Positions 44,640 to 56,483 of a stretch of DNA of 64,000 nt are shown one piece after another; positions within the stretch are counted from its first letter, which is position 1; each line of letters starts with the position of its first letter. The notes below the pieces were generated by a model. It saw nothing but the letters and a program-made list of their open reading frames with translations, had not been told where the DNA came from and did no database searches. Source of the DNA: Chamaecrista fasciculata (lineage: Eukaryota; Streptophyta; Magnoliopsida; Fabales; Fabaceae); NCBI GenBank assembly GCA_003254925.1, contig QANZ01053725.1:88555-152554 (forward strand), read 5' to 3'. Made by a program: the position numbers and the translations under genes.

Positions 44640-45135
44640 TTTTATTTAGGAAAGTGAAACATCTTCTGCTCGTGAGGAGGTGAAAACAACGATACGTTTT
44701 GGGGTTGCGGGTTAGGAAAATGGATGCGTAGTTGGCAGGTGATGTTGTTTAGGAACCAGCGCTCTAACAAAGGGAGCTTGGAGATTTCGGATCAGGAATT
44801 GATGAAGTGCCAGTACGACGTGCCGTTGACGACGGAGTAGTTCATGGTGAAGTCGAGGAAAACGCCATCGTTTAGCTCGGTGAGTTGGACAACGAGGAAG
44901 GGGTGGAATGTGCCCTCGTGGTTTTTAATGCAGTTGAGGGGGAAGATGGAGTAGATAATGGCGGGAACGTAGGTGGGGGTCGAGGATGTCGGAGACAGCG
45001 GTGTGTCGGCAACGCCGTGGATGAAGGAGGCGGTGTCGGTGACACCGTCGTTTTGGAGGAGGGAAGAAATGGAGAGTGGAGGAAAGGGAATGCTTACGGT
45101 GGCTTTAGAAGGCCGCAAATAGAGTAAATCAAGTG
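44640..45135 (-). pseudogene. BAHD acyltransferase gene fragment
   Basis: The minus strand reads YVPAIIYSIFPLNCIKNHEG, HPFLVVQLTELNDGVFLDF and MNYSVVNGTSYWHFINS, which align with the middle of plant BAHD acyltransferases (the group often labelled uncharacterized acetyltransferase At3g50280-like). The catalytic HxxxD block, normally NHVVADGT, reads NYSVVNGT here, so both His and Asp are lost. A stop follows WHFINS, after which recognisable sequence resumes (LLERWFLNNITCQLRIHFP). The second catalytic block (DFGWG) and most of the C-terminal half are absent. The fragment is a relic; capture by a transposon is possible but no arms were found. Confidence 0.8.
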
Positions 45136-45579
45136 ACAAGGTGATATATGGATAAATTTCAAACTAAATTATGTAATATGAAATTAAATAGAGCAAGATA
45201 ATAACAATATTTAAACTAAATTTTGTAAGCAATAGTTTGCAACTCATGTTTTTCTACAAGCTTTTGTTACATGATCGGCATATACGAAGTATCACTTCGA
45301 ATTTTCTCAGAGAATGGAGGGTTAAAAATTAAGTGATAAGGTGATATATGGATAATTTTTCAGTTTGATTTCTAGTATGAATATTATTATGATGTCAAAA
45401 GAAATAAAAAAAAAGTGCCAGAGATTTTTTCTTTTTTCGCTTGCAAATTCTGTGCCAATCTCATTGTAGACGCTTAAACAAAATTCTCAAAAATAGAAAA
45501 AATAAACTGTTATAATAATTAATAGCATAAAAATCAATAACCTCACATGGTAGAAAAATTGCTATAGCAACCTGTTTTG
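45136..45579. other. Spacer with the 3-prime end of SPB1
   Basis: AT-rich DNA. A short phrase, AAGTGACAAGGTGATATATG, recurs as AAGTGATAAGGTGATATATG at 45131 and 45331, a 200-base direct repeat of unknown nature. The SPB1 3-prime untranslated region lies at the right end. Confidence 0.5.
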
Positions 45580-48500
45580 CTATATATCTGCCTTTCTTCT
45601 TCGTCCCTTGTTGGCAGAGGTAGGCTTTGAAGATCCTTTTTGGCCCTTTTGAGCCTTCTTCACATTCTTCTTGCTCTTAGAAGAACCTCCTTTTCCTGGT
45701 TTTCCCATTCCACGCTTTCTAAGATCCTTCTTCATCCTCCTATCAACAAGCACCTTCCCCTTCCCAGTCCTAACTTGTACTCCCTTCTTTGCAACTACAT
45801 ATTCCTTTTGAGGCTTCTTCGGCGCAGCCTTCTTATATAGTTGCTCAATTTGCTTACTCTTGGATCGATCGGATATGTCTGCCTGTTCCGATATAGTGTT
45901 AGCCTTCTTTCGCACCTTCTCGAGTTTCCTCATTGCAACACGTTTCTTGCGTGCTTTGGCCTCCGCCACCTTCTTAGCCGGCCGAGCATTGATTTCTTTG
46001 AATTGCGCTTTCATTGCCGCGATTTCCTCTTTGGTCACAGGCTTTATTGGCTGGCGGTGTCTTTTTTCCTCATCCAGGAACCACTTGGGCAATCCCTCAT
46101 CATCAAACATGTACTTGTTGTATGCATCATCTAGTATGTGCTCGCGTTGCTTTTTCCTTAGCATCTTTTTCGCACAAGCTAATATCTCAGCTTTGGTTTC
46201 AACATCTTCCTCTGATTCATCTGAGGATGAGTCATCACTTGAATCAGTAGCAGGAGCAGGAACTATTTCAAAATCATCCTTTACCTTAGATGCTTCAGAT
46301 TTAAGATTATCTGTCTTGGTAGAAGCTTTCGTTTTATTTTCTTTTGCCTTTTTTGCAACGGAAGGCTTTTCCTCATGCTCATCTACATCCATGTCATCTT
46401 GGCTTTCTTGCTCCTTGAGCTCTCCATCCTCAACAGCTTTCGCAAAAATATCCTGACTAAACCATTTATTTATTACCTCCTCTTGGGTGGGCTCTAACCC
46501 ATCATCAAGAGGTACCATCAAAGGATTTGCTTCTTGATCAACCTTGTCTTCATCAGAATCATACTTGGACTGAACAATATCATCAGCCTCTCCATCCTGC
46601 ACAGCCAAAATTCCATACTAAAATGTATAAATAATCCTTTTGCAATACAAAAGTCACATGCTATGACTGCTTTTGACAATAACCAAGCACATCTGATATA
46701 CTAAAAACAACCAACCCTAAAGAGGTTTTCATCCTCAACTTGTGGGAAAGCTAGCAGAATTCATCCAACCAGCAGAAACAAACACACACCATAAGGAGAC
46801 AGGACAATATCCAATCAAAAGTGGAACACCCACAGGGAAATCAAGTATCAAAGTTGAAAGCTCTATACCTCCAAAAGTTGGTTCTCCGAATCATAGGATT
46901 TCTTTATACGCTTCCGCTGCTTAGCAACTCCTTCCCTTTTGGCCGCAATCCGCTCATAAGCTTGATCAAGTAACTCTTCCATTCGTTCATCATATCTGAT
47001 ATTAGGATATATTGGTTAGAACATAAATAAAGACAAGAACATAAGTGATTACATAGCACTGATAGCAGAACATCAGCCACCATACTAAAGTAACCTATCA
47101 ATCACCTTTTCCGCTCTTCATCAGAATCTTCAATATCACTGGATGAATGCTCTTGATCTTTATCATCTTTTTCTTCATCACTATCCTCCAATTCACCCTC
47201 ATCACCTTCGTATTCAGTGGCATCAACAGCTACAAGATCCTTCTTGCCCTGGAGTGCAATCACAACAAGAAACTGAGTTAATCTACGAAATCCAGCGAAC
47301 ATGACTCAAATACATGCCAGGATAGGTCCTGAGACAAAATGGATTTTGATACTTGCTAAGTTAATCTGTAACCTTATGACATACAGCGCTATAAGCCTAT
47401 AAATCTGTGTATCCAGTATTCAATTGTTCTGATATTCTGCTTAACGTGCATTGTCCATTTCAGATCTAGTGGTCAAGAAGGTGCTGGTTAAGTGTATGTG
47501 TTTTAACATATGAATATTCCCTCTTCCCTTGGAATATAATTTATTAATCCAACTAAACCTACATGTACTTTCAGTATTCCTAAAAGCATGAGAAAATTGT
47601 TTGGAAAAGAAAATTCAGATGATGTATGTCATAAGGATTGATACTTCAATATCATTTTTTGAAGATAAAAGGTAGCCAATATGATGAAAGCATACCTTAA
47701 TAGAAGAAAGAGAGAACAACTCGTGATCAGTATAACCATCTTCCAATGCATCAATTTGCATCCCAGTTGCTTTCCGTGCCTTGTCCTAGAAGAGTCAATT
47801 GATTAGAGAAGTAAATCAGCTTTGATCTAATCCACTCTCCACAGAGGCATAAAGAACACAACATGACATAGAATTAAATTATATGAAAGAGGATATAATA
47901 GATTAAGTATACAGTAATTTATTTATTTGGAGGTCATAATGCCAGACATGACCTCTCACGCCAATAACAGGCAATTGCCCAAAATAAATAAACATCAAAA
48001 GTTGTATTCAAAATTGCCTATGTGACGGAGGGTGCTTGGAGTGTTAGGCATTTTGATTCACCTAAGTGGCTTGGTCCTCATGATTCATGATTAAGTTACA
48101 AGGAACAGGAAAGGACTTGTACACTGAACTAAATTTGGTCACAGGCAGGCCCGTAGAGCAATAGAAGGTCAACGCATTATAAATAGGTTTCTGATTAGAT
48201 AAATTAACAGTCATGCTAGTTAGATTCCGAAAGTTGTACAAACAAACATTTTTTCAGCAGCAAGCATTGTCAAGAAGAAGCTAGAAACCTTTGCTCTTCT
48301 TTTTGCAAGAAGTTTCTTTGCATGTTTCTTCTTGCGGTCCATTGCATAGGTCAGCTCCTCCATTTCATTGAGTATTCTTGCATCTACATCTTCATCTTCC
48401 TTATTCTCATTTTCCACCTCTGTCGTTGCAACAGTATCGGTCTTTTCAGTACGAGACAAAGCTTTTCTTATGTGAATCCGCCACCTACATGTAATTTACA

Positions 48501-50687
48501 GACAACCCAGCCCCAAATATATATATATATGGAAACACACTGAGTATCAATCCTCTCTAAATATGCTAAAATAACAAAAATTGAAATATAAGCAATATAT
48601 TTACTTTAGAAGATGCTTGAAATCTTGCTTCCCCAAAACCCGTAAATCATCACAGAGAGTTTTGACCTGCCACATGAACAAATTCAAATAGTTTGTAATT
48701 AAAAAGCCTCTATAGTTGTTCAAAACACCAAAGAATGCGTGGTAAAATGAAATAAAAAATACCTCTTCTGTCGTTAATTCATGATCCTTTATTATTAAAT
48801 CAGCTGGATCACTAAAGGTTATGGAAGTTACAGAACCAAGGATCTCATTAGGAGCATTCGACCAAATGAAATTCGAAGCTGCAGACACCTTCCTTAAAGT
48901 TGTGTCCCCATCTTCATATCTGTAGACATATTCCAATCAATAAAAATCAAAACCATAGTTAAAGGCTTCACTTGTGACATGAAATACGCATAAACATTTC
49001 CAAAAGAGTTACAAGATACAAATTATAAGGTAAACTTGTTCTACGATTAACAAGGTAAAAGAATGTAAAGTGAAAATTACCCGCCACGATGTCTCTTTTG
49101 CTTTGTTGGTCTAAGAACATCCACCACCTACATTAATTATCAGTAAAATGAAATGAGAAATATACAGAATGGGAAAAAAAACAGATGTGCCTAGTAAAAA
49201 ATTTCCAACTAATCTGAAACAAATTACGTTAGTCTGAGGTTGCAAGGGTCCCTGAAACAGATGCTTCACATCAAGGAGACGTGGATCAATCTTTGCAGGG
49301 GCCTTATACTTAAGACCTATAATATATATTTCAGCAGATTCAGAACGACTAGCTGCTGGTTTATCCACCTCAACCTTTTCAAATAACTACAAGGAAAAAA
49401 TCCCAGTGTCAATAAACTTTCAGCAGGTAAATACAACCAAAACAGATAAAATGTAAATAGAATATCACCTGCTTTAAGCAATACAAGATAGAAGTGTAAT
49501 CTTGTGACCTGAAAACCTATTACAAAAGAACATTTTCAAAAAAGAAATCACAATTGGTCATCAGCAAGAATTTTGACACAATTAAAGAATCAAGGACAGG
49601 AGATCAACATGCCCTAAGGTCTACATAACAAAATAAGAAGACATGATTTAATTAATTAAGGAAGTTTTAATGACCAGGAAATCTAACTATCAATGCTTCA
49701 GAAAAGACAGTAAAAAGATTCAGGATCCAATAACAAGAAATGAATAAAAACAACCACATTAAGATTTCCAACGTAATCTGCGGCATCAGGATAGGAAGGT
49801 GCCACTCTACCAGTCTTCATATGAAGTTAACCAAAAAAAAAAATACAAGCAGAATTTTTGCAAGGAAAGGAAGTAGCTTATGAATTTGATGCAAAAACAC
49901 AGCAACAGTAGAAGTAATAATACGGAAATGATCTTCTGAAATATAAACGAGTATATGTAACAGTTGAGCACAAGTTCATACTTCATCCTGCATAGACTAC
50001 AAACAAAATAGGATAAATATATTCACAACGTAACAATCCGAAACTGAAGTGATTGACCCTAAAAATTGCTTCCACATACTAGTCTCTCATATTCAAGGAG
50101 CAAATATATTCCGCATAAGCCATCTTCCACACACTAAACAAATGATGGAAATTAATAGAGAACATCAGAACCATCCAATCATATCATTTAACGAAACAAC
50201 CATTGCATCATACCTTGGTAACGAAAATACCCTTGGGAGCCAACAACTGAGTAGCCAACTTCACCGAATCAATGACTAAAGAGTTCTGACTCATAGCTTC
50301 TTGAGCCCAGGCTCCACCAATATTGGGCGATCCATCATGCAGAATCACATTAAACGCCGCAACACCATGCTCACTCATCAACTTCTTAATCTTCGTCTTG
50401 CACTCTGGTTTCGTGATGTCTTCTTGAATAGCAACGGCGCCTCTAATTGGTGCGATCGGAGCCAAATCCACACCAATAACAAGGTGATTGACGGGAACGC
50501 GTTGCACAGCAACCTGCATCCACCCTCCCGGCGCCGCACAAAGATCGAGAACGGCGTGTGCGGAATCGAGAAAGCGAAACTTGGAATCGAGCTGAACAAG
50601 CTTCCATGAAGCCCTAGATCTGTAGCCATGTTCTTTGGCTAAGTGGTAGTACTTATCCAAACGATGCTTGCCCTTCGCTTTGCCCAT
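45580..50687 (-). CDS. SPB1: rRNA 2-O-methyltransferase SPB1 / FTSJ3
   Basis: Eleven exons on the minus strand keep frame: 50687-50214, 49516-49469, 49386-49228, 49127-49081, 48919-48763, 48666-48605, 48484-48289, 47785-47696, 47248-47106, 46995-46869, 46596-45580, giving 839 residues, close to yeast Spb1 (841). The FtsJ/RrmJ domain covers residues 1-200, with the SAM-binding loop LDLCAAPGGW (48-56 region) and the catalytic tetrad Lys29, Asp118, Lys158, Glu193. A middle DUF3381 region follows (about 230-390), with Lys/Glu-rich coiled-coil character. The last exon is the Spb1 C-terminal domain, very rich in Lys, Asp and Glu, ending KGRRRKADI. The enzyme methylates pre-rRNA in the nucleolus and is needed for 60S ribosome maturation. 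The frame is complete, with no damage. Overlapping plus-strand frames inside it are shadows. Confidence 0.96.
49758..49820 (-). other. Coding-like island in SPB1 intron 1
   Basis: Within the first intron the minus strand has a GC-richer segment reading MKTGRVAPSYPDAADYVGNL in one frame, starting with ATG at 49820. It is bounded by a pyrimidine run and AG upstream and by GT at the end, so a 57-base, frame-keeping cassette exon is formally possible (from ACTGGTAGAG to GAAATCTTAAT). SPB1 relatives do not have residues at this place, so it may equally be a chance frame or a fragment of another gene. Confidence 0.25.
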
Positions 50688-50848
50688 GGCTTACAGTAGT
50701 ATGAATGAGTATGGTTCAGAGAAACCTCAAGAGTGAAGACGAAGAAGTCGCAGTATATAGTGTATATACGTGGATTGGTGAGATTAGGGTTTTTGCTAGG
50801 GTTTTCAGACAAAAAGAAATGATGCTCTATAATTTGTTTTTTATTTAC
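50688..50848 (-). promoter_or_regulatory. SPB1 leader and proximal promoter
   Basis: The 5-prime untranslated region and proximal promoter of SPB1 lie here. AAACCCTAA (the plant telo-box, here AAACCCTAATC read on the minus strand at about 50784-50794, and AAACCCTAGC just beyond) is a motif common in promoters of ribosome-biogenesis genes, which suits SPB1. No TATA box is clear. Confidence 0.5.
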
Positions 50849-50906
<58 letters not shown>

Positions 50907-50931
50907 NNNNNNNNNNNNNNNNNNNNNNNNN
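50849..50931. repeat. (AAT)n microsatellite running into a 25-base gap
   Basis: About 19 AAT triplets (50849-50906) are followed by 25 unknown bases (50907-50931). The true repeat length is therefore unknown. It lies about 170-240 bases upstream of the SPB1 start codon. Confidence 0.95.
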
Positions 50932-51333
50932 TATGTATAATTGTATATATATAAAAGAAACTATATCATGTTATTTTTGTCATTTTTCAAAAGTAAAAAT
51001 CTAAAATTTTTTAAAAAATTAAAAAATATATTATAATAGTTCTTATTTCTTAGAAAAAGCAATCTAAAAGTTTTAGTTTATTATTTGTGAGTAAGACATA
51101 CATAAAGAAATATAATAAATATGAATAATATCTTAGATAATATAATAAAATACTAATGTACTATATCAATATCTAATTTTAAACACGATTCGTTGTTTTT
51201 CATTATTTAATATTTTAATTATTATCTTTCCAATCTCATTATTTCTTTAAATTTCTTTTATATGCTTTATATTTTTTTTGTCCAAATTATACATTTTTAT
51301 GTTAAAATGTTGATAATATATAGAGAAAAAATG
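50932..51333. other. AT-rich intergenic DNA, no gene seen
   Basis: Very AT-rich, with no reading frame or element recognised. Confidence 0.55.
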
Positions 51334-51552
51334 GGCCAAAATTCTATTTTGGTCCCTAATGTTTACCCAAAGTTATATGTTGGTCCTTAATAATTTTTTG
51401 TCCTATTTTGGTCCTTAATATTTTTTAAAAGTTTCATAATTGGTCCCTAACTATTGAATATAGTTATATTTCTCTCATATCAAACCCAAACATTAGGGAC
51501 TAAAACAAAATTTTAGATAATAAGTATTAGGGACTAAAATAAGATTTTGGCC
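51334..51552. mobile_element. Small foldback element
   Basis: The ends GGCCAAAATTCTATTTTGGT and AAAATAAGATTTTGGCC are complementary with few differences, and several TTGGTCCCTAAT/ATTAGGGACTAAAA pairs follow inward. It encodes nothing. Confidence 0.7.
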
Positions 51553-51601
51553 AAAAAAAAAATTTGGCCCCCCCTAACCTAAAATCCTGGCTCCGCCCCT
51601 G

Positions 51602-51686
51602 CTCCCAACAATGGGGTCTCTAGGGATCGAATTTGAGTCATCTCCCTAGGATGTAGCTCGTCTAACCGTTACACCAAACACTTGTT
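51602..51686 (-). mobile_element. Truncated SINE head
   Basis: On the minus strand it starts AACAAGTGTTTGGTGTAACG, with TTAGACGAGCTACATCCTAG and the B-box-like AATTCGATCCC, and ends near CATTGTTGGGAG. This is the same family as the element at 34947-35130. The 3-prime part is lost or replaced by an unrelated segment (GGGGCGGAGCCAGGATTT). Confidence 0.7.
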
Positions 51687-52016
51687 AGTCATATGCATTT
51701 TTTATATAATTATATTTTAATGGATTTTAAAGAATATCCATAATTAAAAATATTTTTTTTTGGTAAGCATGACTAAAAATATTATAACATAAATAAAAGA
51801 AATTTATTTTTTTCTTTTAAAAATGCCCTTCTTCATCTTTATCTTACTATAGTTAAAATTTAACATTTTAAAAATATTTTTTTTATATAAAGCAAAGAGT
51901 ATCCATCATAAAAAACAATTAACTACAAAATACTTTCTATACTCAAAATTGAAATTCGCGAGGATCATTAGGCCACACGTGTTTACAACAAAATATGTTT
52001 GCTTTATTTTATAATA

Positions 52017-53081
52017 GGCCAAAGAGCGAATTTGGTCCTAAAACTTTGCTCTAGTTCCTAAATCAGTCCTATAACATTTTGTCACGAATTTGGTCATGTA
52101 TCTTTGCTCTAGGTCCCAAATCAGTTATATATCTTTTTTTGTCTCATTTTTTGTCCCATATGTTTTGAAAACCTCCCACCGTTAGTCCTCCGTCTATTTT
52201 AAATTACAGTTTAGTCCTCAAAATTTCAAGTCCCTTTCACTTTAGTCCATGACTATCAAAATGAAAGTGAAAGACCATCCCTAAAGATTCTCAAACCTTA
52301 CATCTTGGTCCCTAATCCATGAATTCTTCATGAAATTAAATAGAAATGCAAAAAAACACAAATTAAAAGAAAATGACAGAGGGACCAAAACTAAAAACGC
52401 AGAAAATTTAAAACTAACTGTAAAACGTACAAAAATTGCCGAGAAACTCAAAAACTCATCACTTACATTTGGTGATTTCAAGAGAGAAGTTCTGAAATCC
52501 CTTACATTTCTTCTATCAACTCCGTCCTCAAAAGTTTGGATTTTCGAAAATTCTTTCTTAAAGCATTTGAGGGCAATTATTTGAGTGAGATTTCAGTGAG
52601 GATTGGGGTTTTTGGATGAGTTCTTGAGTTTCTCGACGATTTCCGTACGTTTTTTGGCGAGTTTGGGGCATTTTCCGGCGGGTTTTAAATTTTCTGCGTT
52701 TTCAGGTTTGGTCCCTCTATCATTTGCTTTAATTTGTGTTGTTTTTACATTTCTATTCCATTTCATGAAGAATTCATGGATTAAGGACCAAGATGTAAGG
52801 TTTGAGAATCTTCAGGGATGCTCTTTCACTTTCATTTTGATAGTCAGGGACTAAAGTGAAAGAGACTTGAAGTTTTCATGACTAAACTATAATTTAAAAT
52901 AGATGGAGGACTAATGGTGAGAGATTTTCAAAACATTTGGGACTAAAACTGAGACAAAAAAGGATATAAGACCGATTTGGGACCTAGAGTAAAGATACAT
53001 GACCAAATTCAAGACAAAAAGAGTTGTAGGACTGATTTGAGAATTGGAGCAAAGTTACGTGACCAAATTCGCACTTTTGCC
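52017..53081. mobile_element. Long-TIR Mutator-like element with perfect 9-bp duplication
   Basis: Ends GGCCAAAGAGCGAATTTGG and its near-complement at 53081 are flanked by the perfect 9-base direct repeat TTTATAATA at 52008-52016 and 53082-53090. The arms are about 470 bp each and the spacer only about 120 bp, so the element can fold into one long hairpin. Inner arm pairs include CATGAATTCTTCATGAAAT with its complement, and GAGAAACTCAAAAACTCATC with its complement. No transposase is present. Open frames inside it are by-products of the arms. Confidence 0.85.
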
Positions 53082-53090
53082 TTTATAATA

Positions 53091-54195
53091 TGTAAGAGAA
53101 GTTCTTTTTTTCCACTAATAAAATTGGGTCGGATCAATGGAAAGTTCAAAATATGTTCAATTTTTTACTGTTTTATTTTTTTTTCCACTATAAAAAAATG
53201 TTTTATTGTGTTACATATTTTCAACGCTGGTTATTAGTTATAATATCAGAATTCAGACATGATTATTTTTCTTCTTGACGCACTTAACCATGAGACATTG
53301 AGACTAATGATGGAGTAATTTACTCTATTTGTAAAATAGAAAAGGTCACAATCTTTCTTAGAAAAAAAATAGATAAATTATATATAGCAACCTTATATTA
53401 AAAATCTCATCTCATCCCTATTTGAAATATAATACAAAACCGTTTTACCCAAAGACTTTGACATGAATTCAGGCAAAAAAAAGACTTTTAAGATGAGTAA
53501 TTACTGCTATGCTTCCCTTAACCTTTGAATGTCTGGTAGTAGTTGTGCTATAGCCATGAAGAGAATTATCAGTAATTTAATTCACTACCAAAATGTATAC
53601 TAAACTTGTTGATATGAAAAAATAGTGCCTCTTCTTATTACCGTGGTATGAACTATGAATGTTCCAGAATTAATGAACATATTCCTAAAAAGCCTCAATA
53701 AACAGTGCCATCAAAGCAGTATAACGTGAAAATATCATATATATATATATATATATAAATATATATATATATTACACCAAAGTTATCACAGTACATCTAT
53801 GAAAGGAACAATGCAGAAATGTGAAATGAAAAATACACAGACATTATTCATGATCTTGTGGCTCTGAAAAAGAACATGAACTGCATGAAGAATGCTGTGA
53901 AATCGTGGCAGAAGACACTTGACAGGGAAGAATCGCATAGACATTAACAGTCATAATCCAAAACTGGACAAAATACTGATGCATACAACAATTATGAGAT
54001 TCAGTGCCATCATTAGCATGTCTTCTGGCATCATAATAACGAATGGACACTATCGAATTCTATAAGAAACAGAAATCCATGATACTTGATTACATATCAC
54101 TTCAAATAAAGGGTGAAATTTCAACTACCAACCTAAATTCCTTTTCATCTATCCAGTAAGTCTGTATTCTTCCAAATCATGTCATGGCCAAGCTC
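53091..54195. other. Intergenic DNA and RER1 3-prime region
   Basis: No gene is supported. A TA-rich run lies at 53735-53770. The stretch 53800-54195 is less AT-rich and probably includes the 3-prime untranslated region of RER1. Confidence 0.5.
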
Positions 54196-55425
54196 TCAAT
54201 CTGCTCGAGTGCTGCTGCTACTTGCAGAAGATCTCTTACCACCATACTTCTGTAAAATTTCAAAGAATTGGAAATTTATCTTTTCAGCAAAAGATATACA
54301 TAAAAGAAAGCTTGCTTTCAATAGACTGATGGACAAACAAATAAATAGTTACAGGACAGCAGCAGAAGGAAAAATAAGCAGGGGAACTATTATCATCAGA
54401 AACTAAACCTGCTTTCCAAGGTTGAATGGGATATATTTGTATTTGATCATGTGTGCAATTTGGCGCCTCATTGTGAGGGCAAACAGAACGATCCAGTAAC
54501 AAAGTAATATGGGCCAAAAGACAGGAACATCAAACACAGAAAAGAAGGTCATGAGAAAGGCTATGCAGAAAGCCTTTGTGAAGGAATACCTGCAACCACA
54601 ATGAATGGAAAGCCAAGTCATTATTCTCATCCATCAGCATGATTTTCAGCCAACTATATGGTCAAGGAAGAATGTAAAGAATTTGGTAGGCCAGCAAAAA
54701 AAATTTAAATTCTTCCTTGACCAAATAGGAAGGTCCCATTAATATAGGGTTTATAAAGCTATCCCCCAGTCATACAATAATAAAATCTCCAACCAGAAAT
54801 AGTTTTTGTTCCTTAATATTCACTACTCACAAAGTCATAAATGTCAAAATTCACAATTCACATATTTAGAAGTTTAATTATCAAGAAGACAAGTACTGAA
54901 GCACTAAGTAAAAAATTGCACAATACTATGAGCCCCAAATTTAGTACTTTAATGAAGGCTCTACAATAGAGGGTCAATGAGAATCACCCTGACAATGCTA
55001 GAAAGAACCTCAAAACAATTATGAGAGTTATGTAATTCGTTAAATAACAAAGCAGCCTTAAAATTCCTAAATTACCAGAACTTAAACTCAGGAAGTCGGC
55101 GAATGAATGGTTTGAACTCATCAGAACCTTTAGTGGGCAGCATAGGTCCATCCGAAGGTTCAAGCTCTGGATCAACCAAAGGGGAGAGAAACCCAATCAA
55201 CAGATTCAGCAGGTAGATTCCCAGCCCATAAGATACAATGTAAAATCCTTGGACGTAAAATACCCGCAAAACATAAATTGAAGCCAAAACCAGAGTCCCA
55301 ATCCATCTATAAGTCGCATGTGGAGTAGATTTATCCAGATAATACTGAAAGAGCTTGTTGAAGTCAGTCAACCATTGGTTCACAGGTGCAGCAGCAGCAG
55401 CACTGCCGCCTCCAGTTCCCTCCAT
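54196..55425 (-). CDS. RER1: RER1, Golgi-to-ER retrieval receptor
   Basis: Three coding exons on the minus strand keep frame: 55425-55076, 54589-54409, 54249-54196, giving 194 residues, typical for RER1. The ATG at 55425 starts [18 protein letters not shown]. The core matches the family almost throughout: [71 protein letters not shown]. Four hydrophobic segments (about 41-59, 60-80, 119-136, 138-160) give the W-shaped topology known for RER1. The tail KYGGKRSS is Lys/Ser-rich. RER1 sits in the cis-Golgi and returns escaped ER membrane proteins in COPI vesicles by recognising their membrane segments. A non-coding first exon with a clean donor is likely at about 55943-56020. No damage is seen. 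Confidence 0.96.
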
Positions 55426-56040
55426 CCAATTCACAACTTGCTGATAAAGGATTCATGTTTAGAACAAACCATTCATACAACGTGAAACATGAATCACATC
55501 AGACATTTAACTCTTTGCTATAAAAACATGCCATTGCTAAGTTCAAGATTAACAAATTAATGAAAGCCCTTTTAGCCTGGACTCAAACCAATCAAAATCT
55601 TTCATATTCTATCCAGTTACACTTGGGGAGAACAATGAAACAGGAAAACAAAACCTAACTAAACAGTCAAAATTGGCGAAAGAAGTAGCAGTGAATAAAT
55701 TTTCGGAAAATGAGATCCACAAAAATTCATTTCCCCATACAATTTCCCATCTGCGAGGAAAATTAGGGTAACAACAGAATGCAAGTGTTGTATAAATAAG
55801 AGGGCAGCGTTCTCGAAGATCGACCATGAGTGATGTTCAAAAAATTGGAAACCCTAAATTTCACCAGAATGCAACAAAAAAAGTACAAATTGATGAAGAA
55901 TTAGAGAAGAAAAAACGATGATAGCGAAGAATAGGAGTTGACCTGAGAGTGCGAAGATCGTTGAAGGAGAGGAACGACGAGAATTGATGGAGGAACCGAA
56001 AAATGAGCAGATCTACAAAGAGATGCGAATTTCTTTGAAC
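55426..56040 (-). other. RER1 leader intron and untranslated first exon
   Basis: The minus strand around 56020-55943 is a pyrimidine-rich leader ending in GCACTCTCAG|GTCAACTCC, a good splice donor, and the coding exon begins after an AG near 55438. The roughly 500-base leader intron between them has no gene of its own. Confidence 0.55.
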
Positions 56041-56483
56041 AATAGTTTTTCTTTATGTATTTTATTTATTTCTCTGCTTTGTGACTTCGTACATATTTTA
56101 TTGATGTTTTAATTATTGACCATTGAGCAATTTAACGGGTATGCAATTATGCATAATAAGCCCTTTGGAATAAATTGGATAAAATAATGAAAAAATATAT
56201 ATAAGATTTTATATGCTCATTATAATATTTTTTTTATTTGTAAGTTTATATATATATATATCCTCTTTTCTCTTGAGTATGCAAATAATATTTCTAATAA
56301 ATTTTTTTAGAGTAATTGATCATGTATAAAAGTCCTATTATATGTCACTTATTTATTGAAAATTGTATAACAAATATATAAACAATTTTATGCAATTTTT
56401 GTTATAAATTAAAAAGAAACAAAAATTAGATAATTTTTTTAAAAAATATTTACTATAACTTTTTTCTATCCAAAACTTGATTT
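56041..56483. other. AT-rich intergenic DNA, no gene seen
   Basis: RER1 upstream region; TATATA runs occur near 56248-56262. No other features are seen. Confidence 0.5.

Noticed and set aside
44885-45127. Gly/Val-rich plus-strand frame of 80 residues
   Set aside because: Antisense to the BAHD relic; its composition is that of a shadow.
45860-46456. 198-residue plus-strand open frame
   Set aside because: It is antisense to the last exon of SPB1; Asp/Glu/Lys-rich codons on the other strand create a Ser/Leu/Phe-rich shadow.
50301-50609. 102-residue plus-strand open frame
   Set aside because: Antisense shadow of SPB1 exon 1.
52330-52854. Two 83-84-residue open frames in the same direction
   Set aside because: They lie within the complementary arms of a Mutator-like element and are by-products of the inverted repeat.
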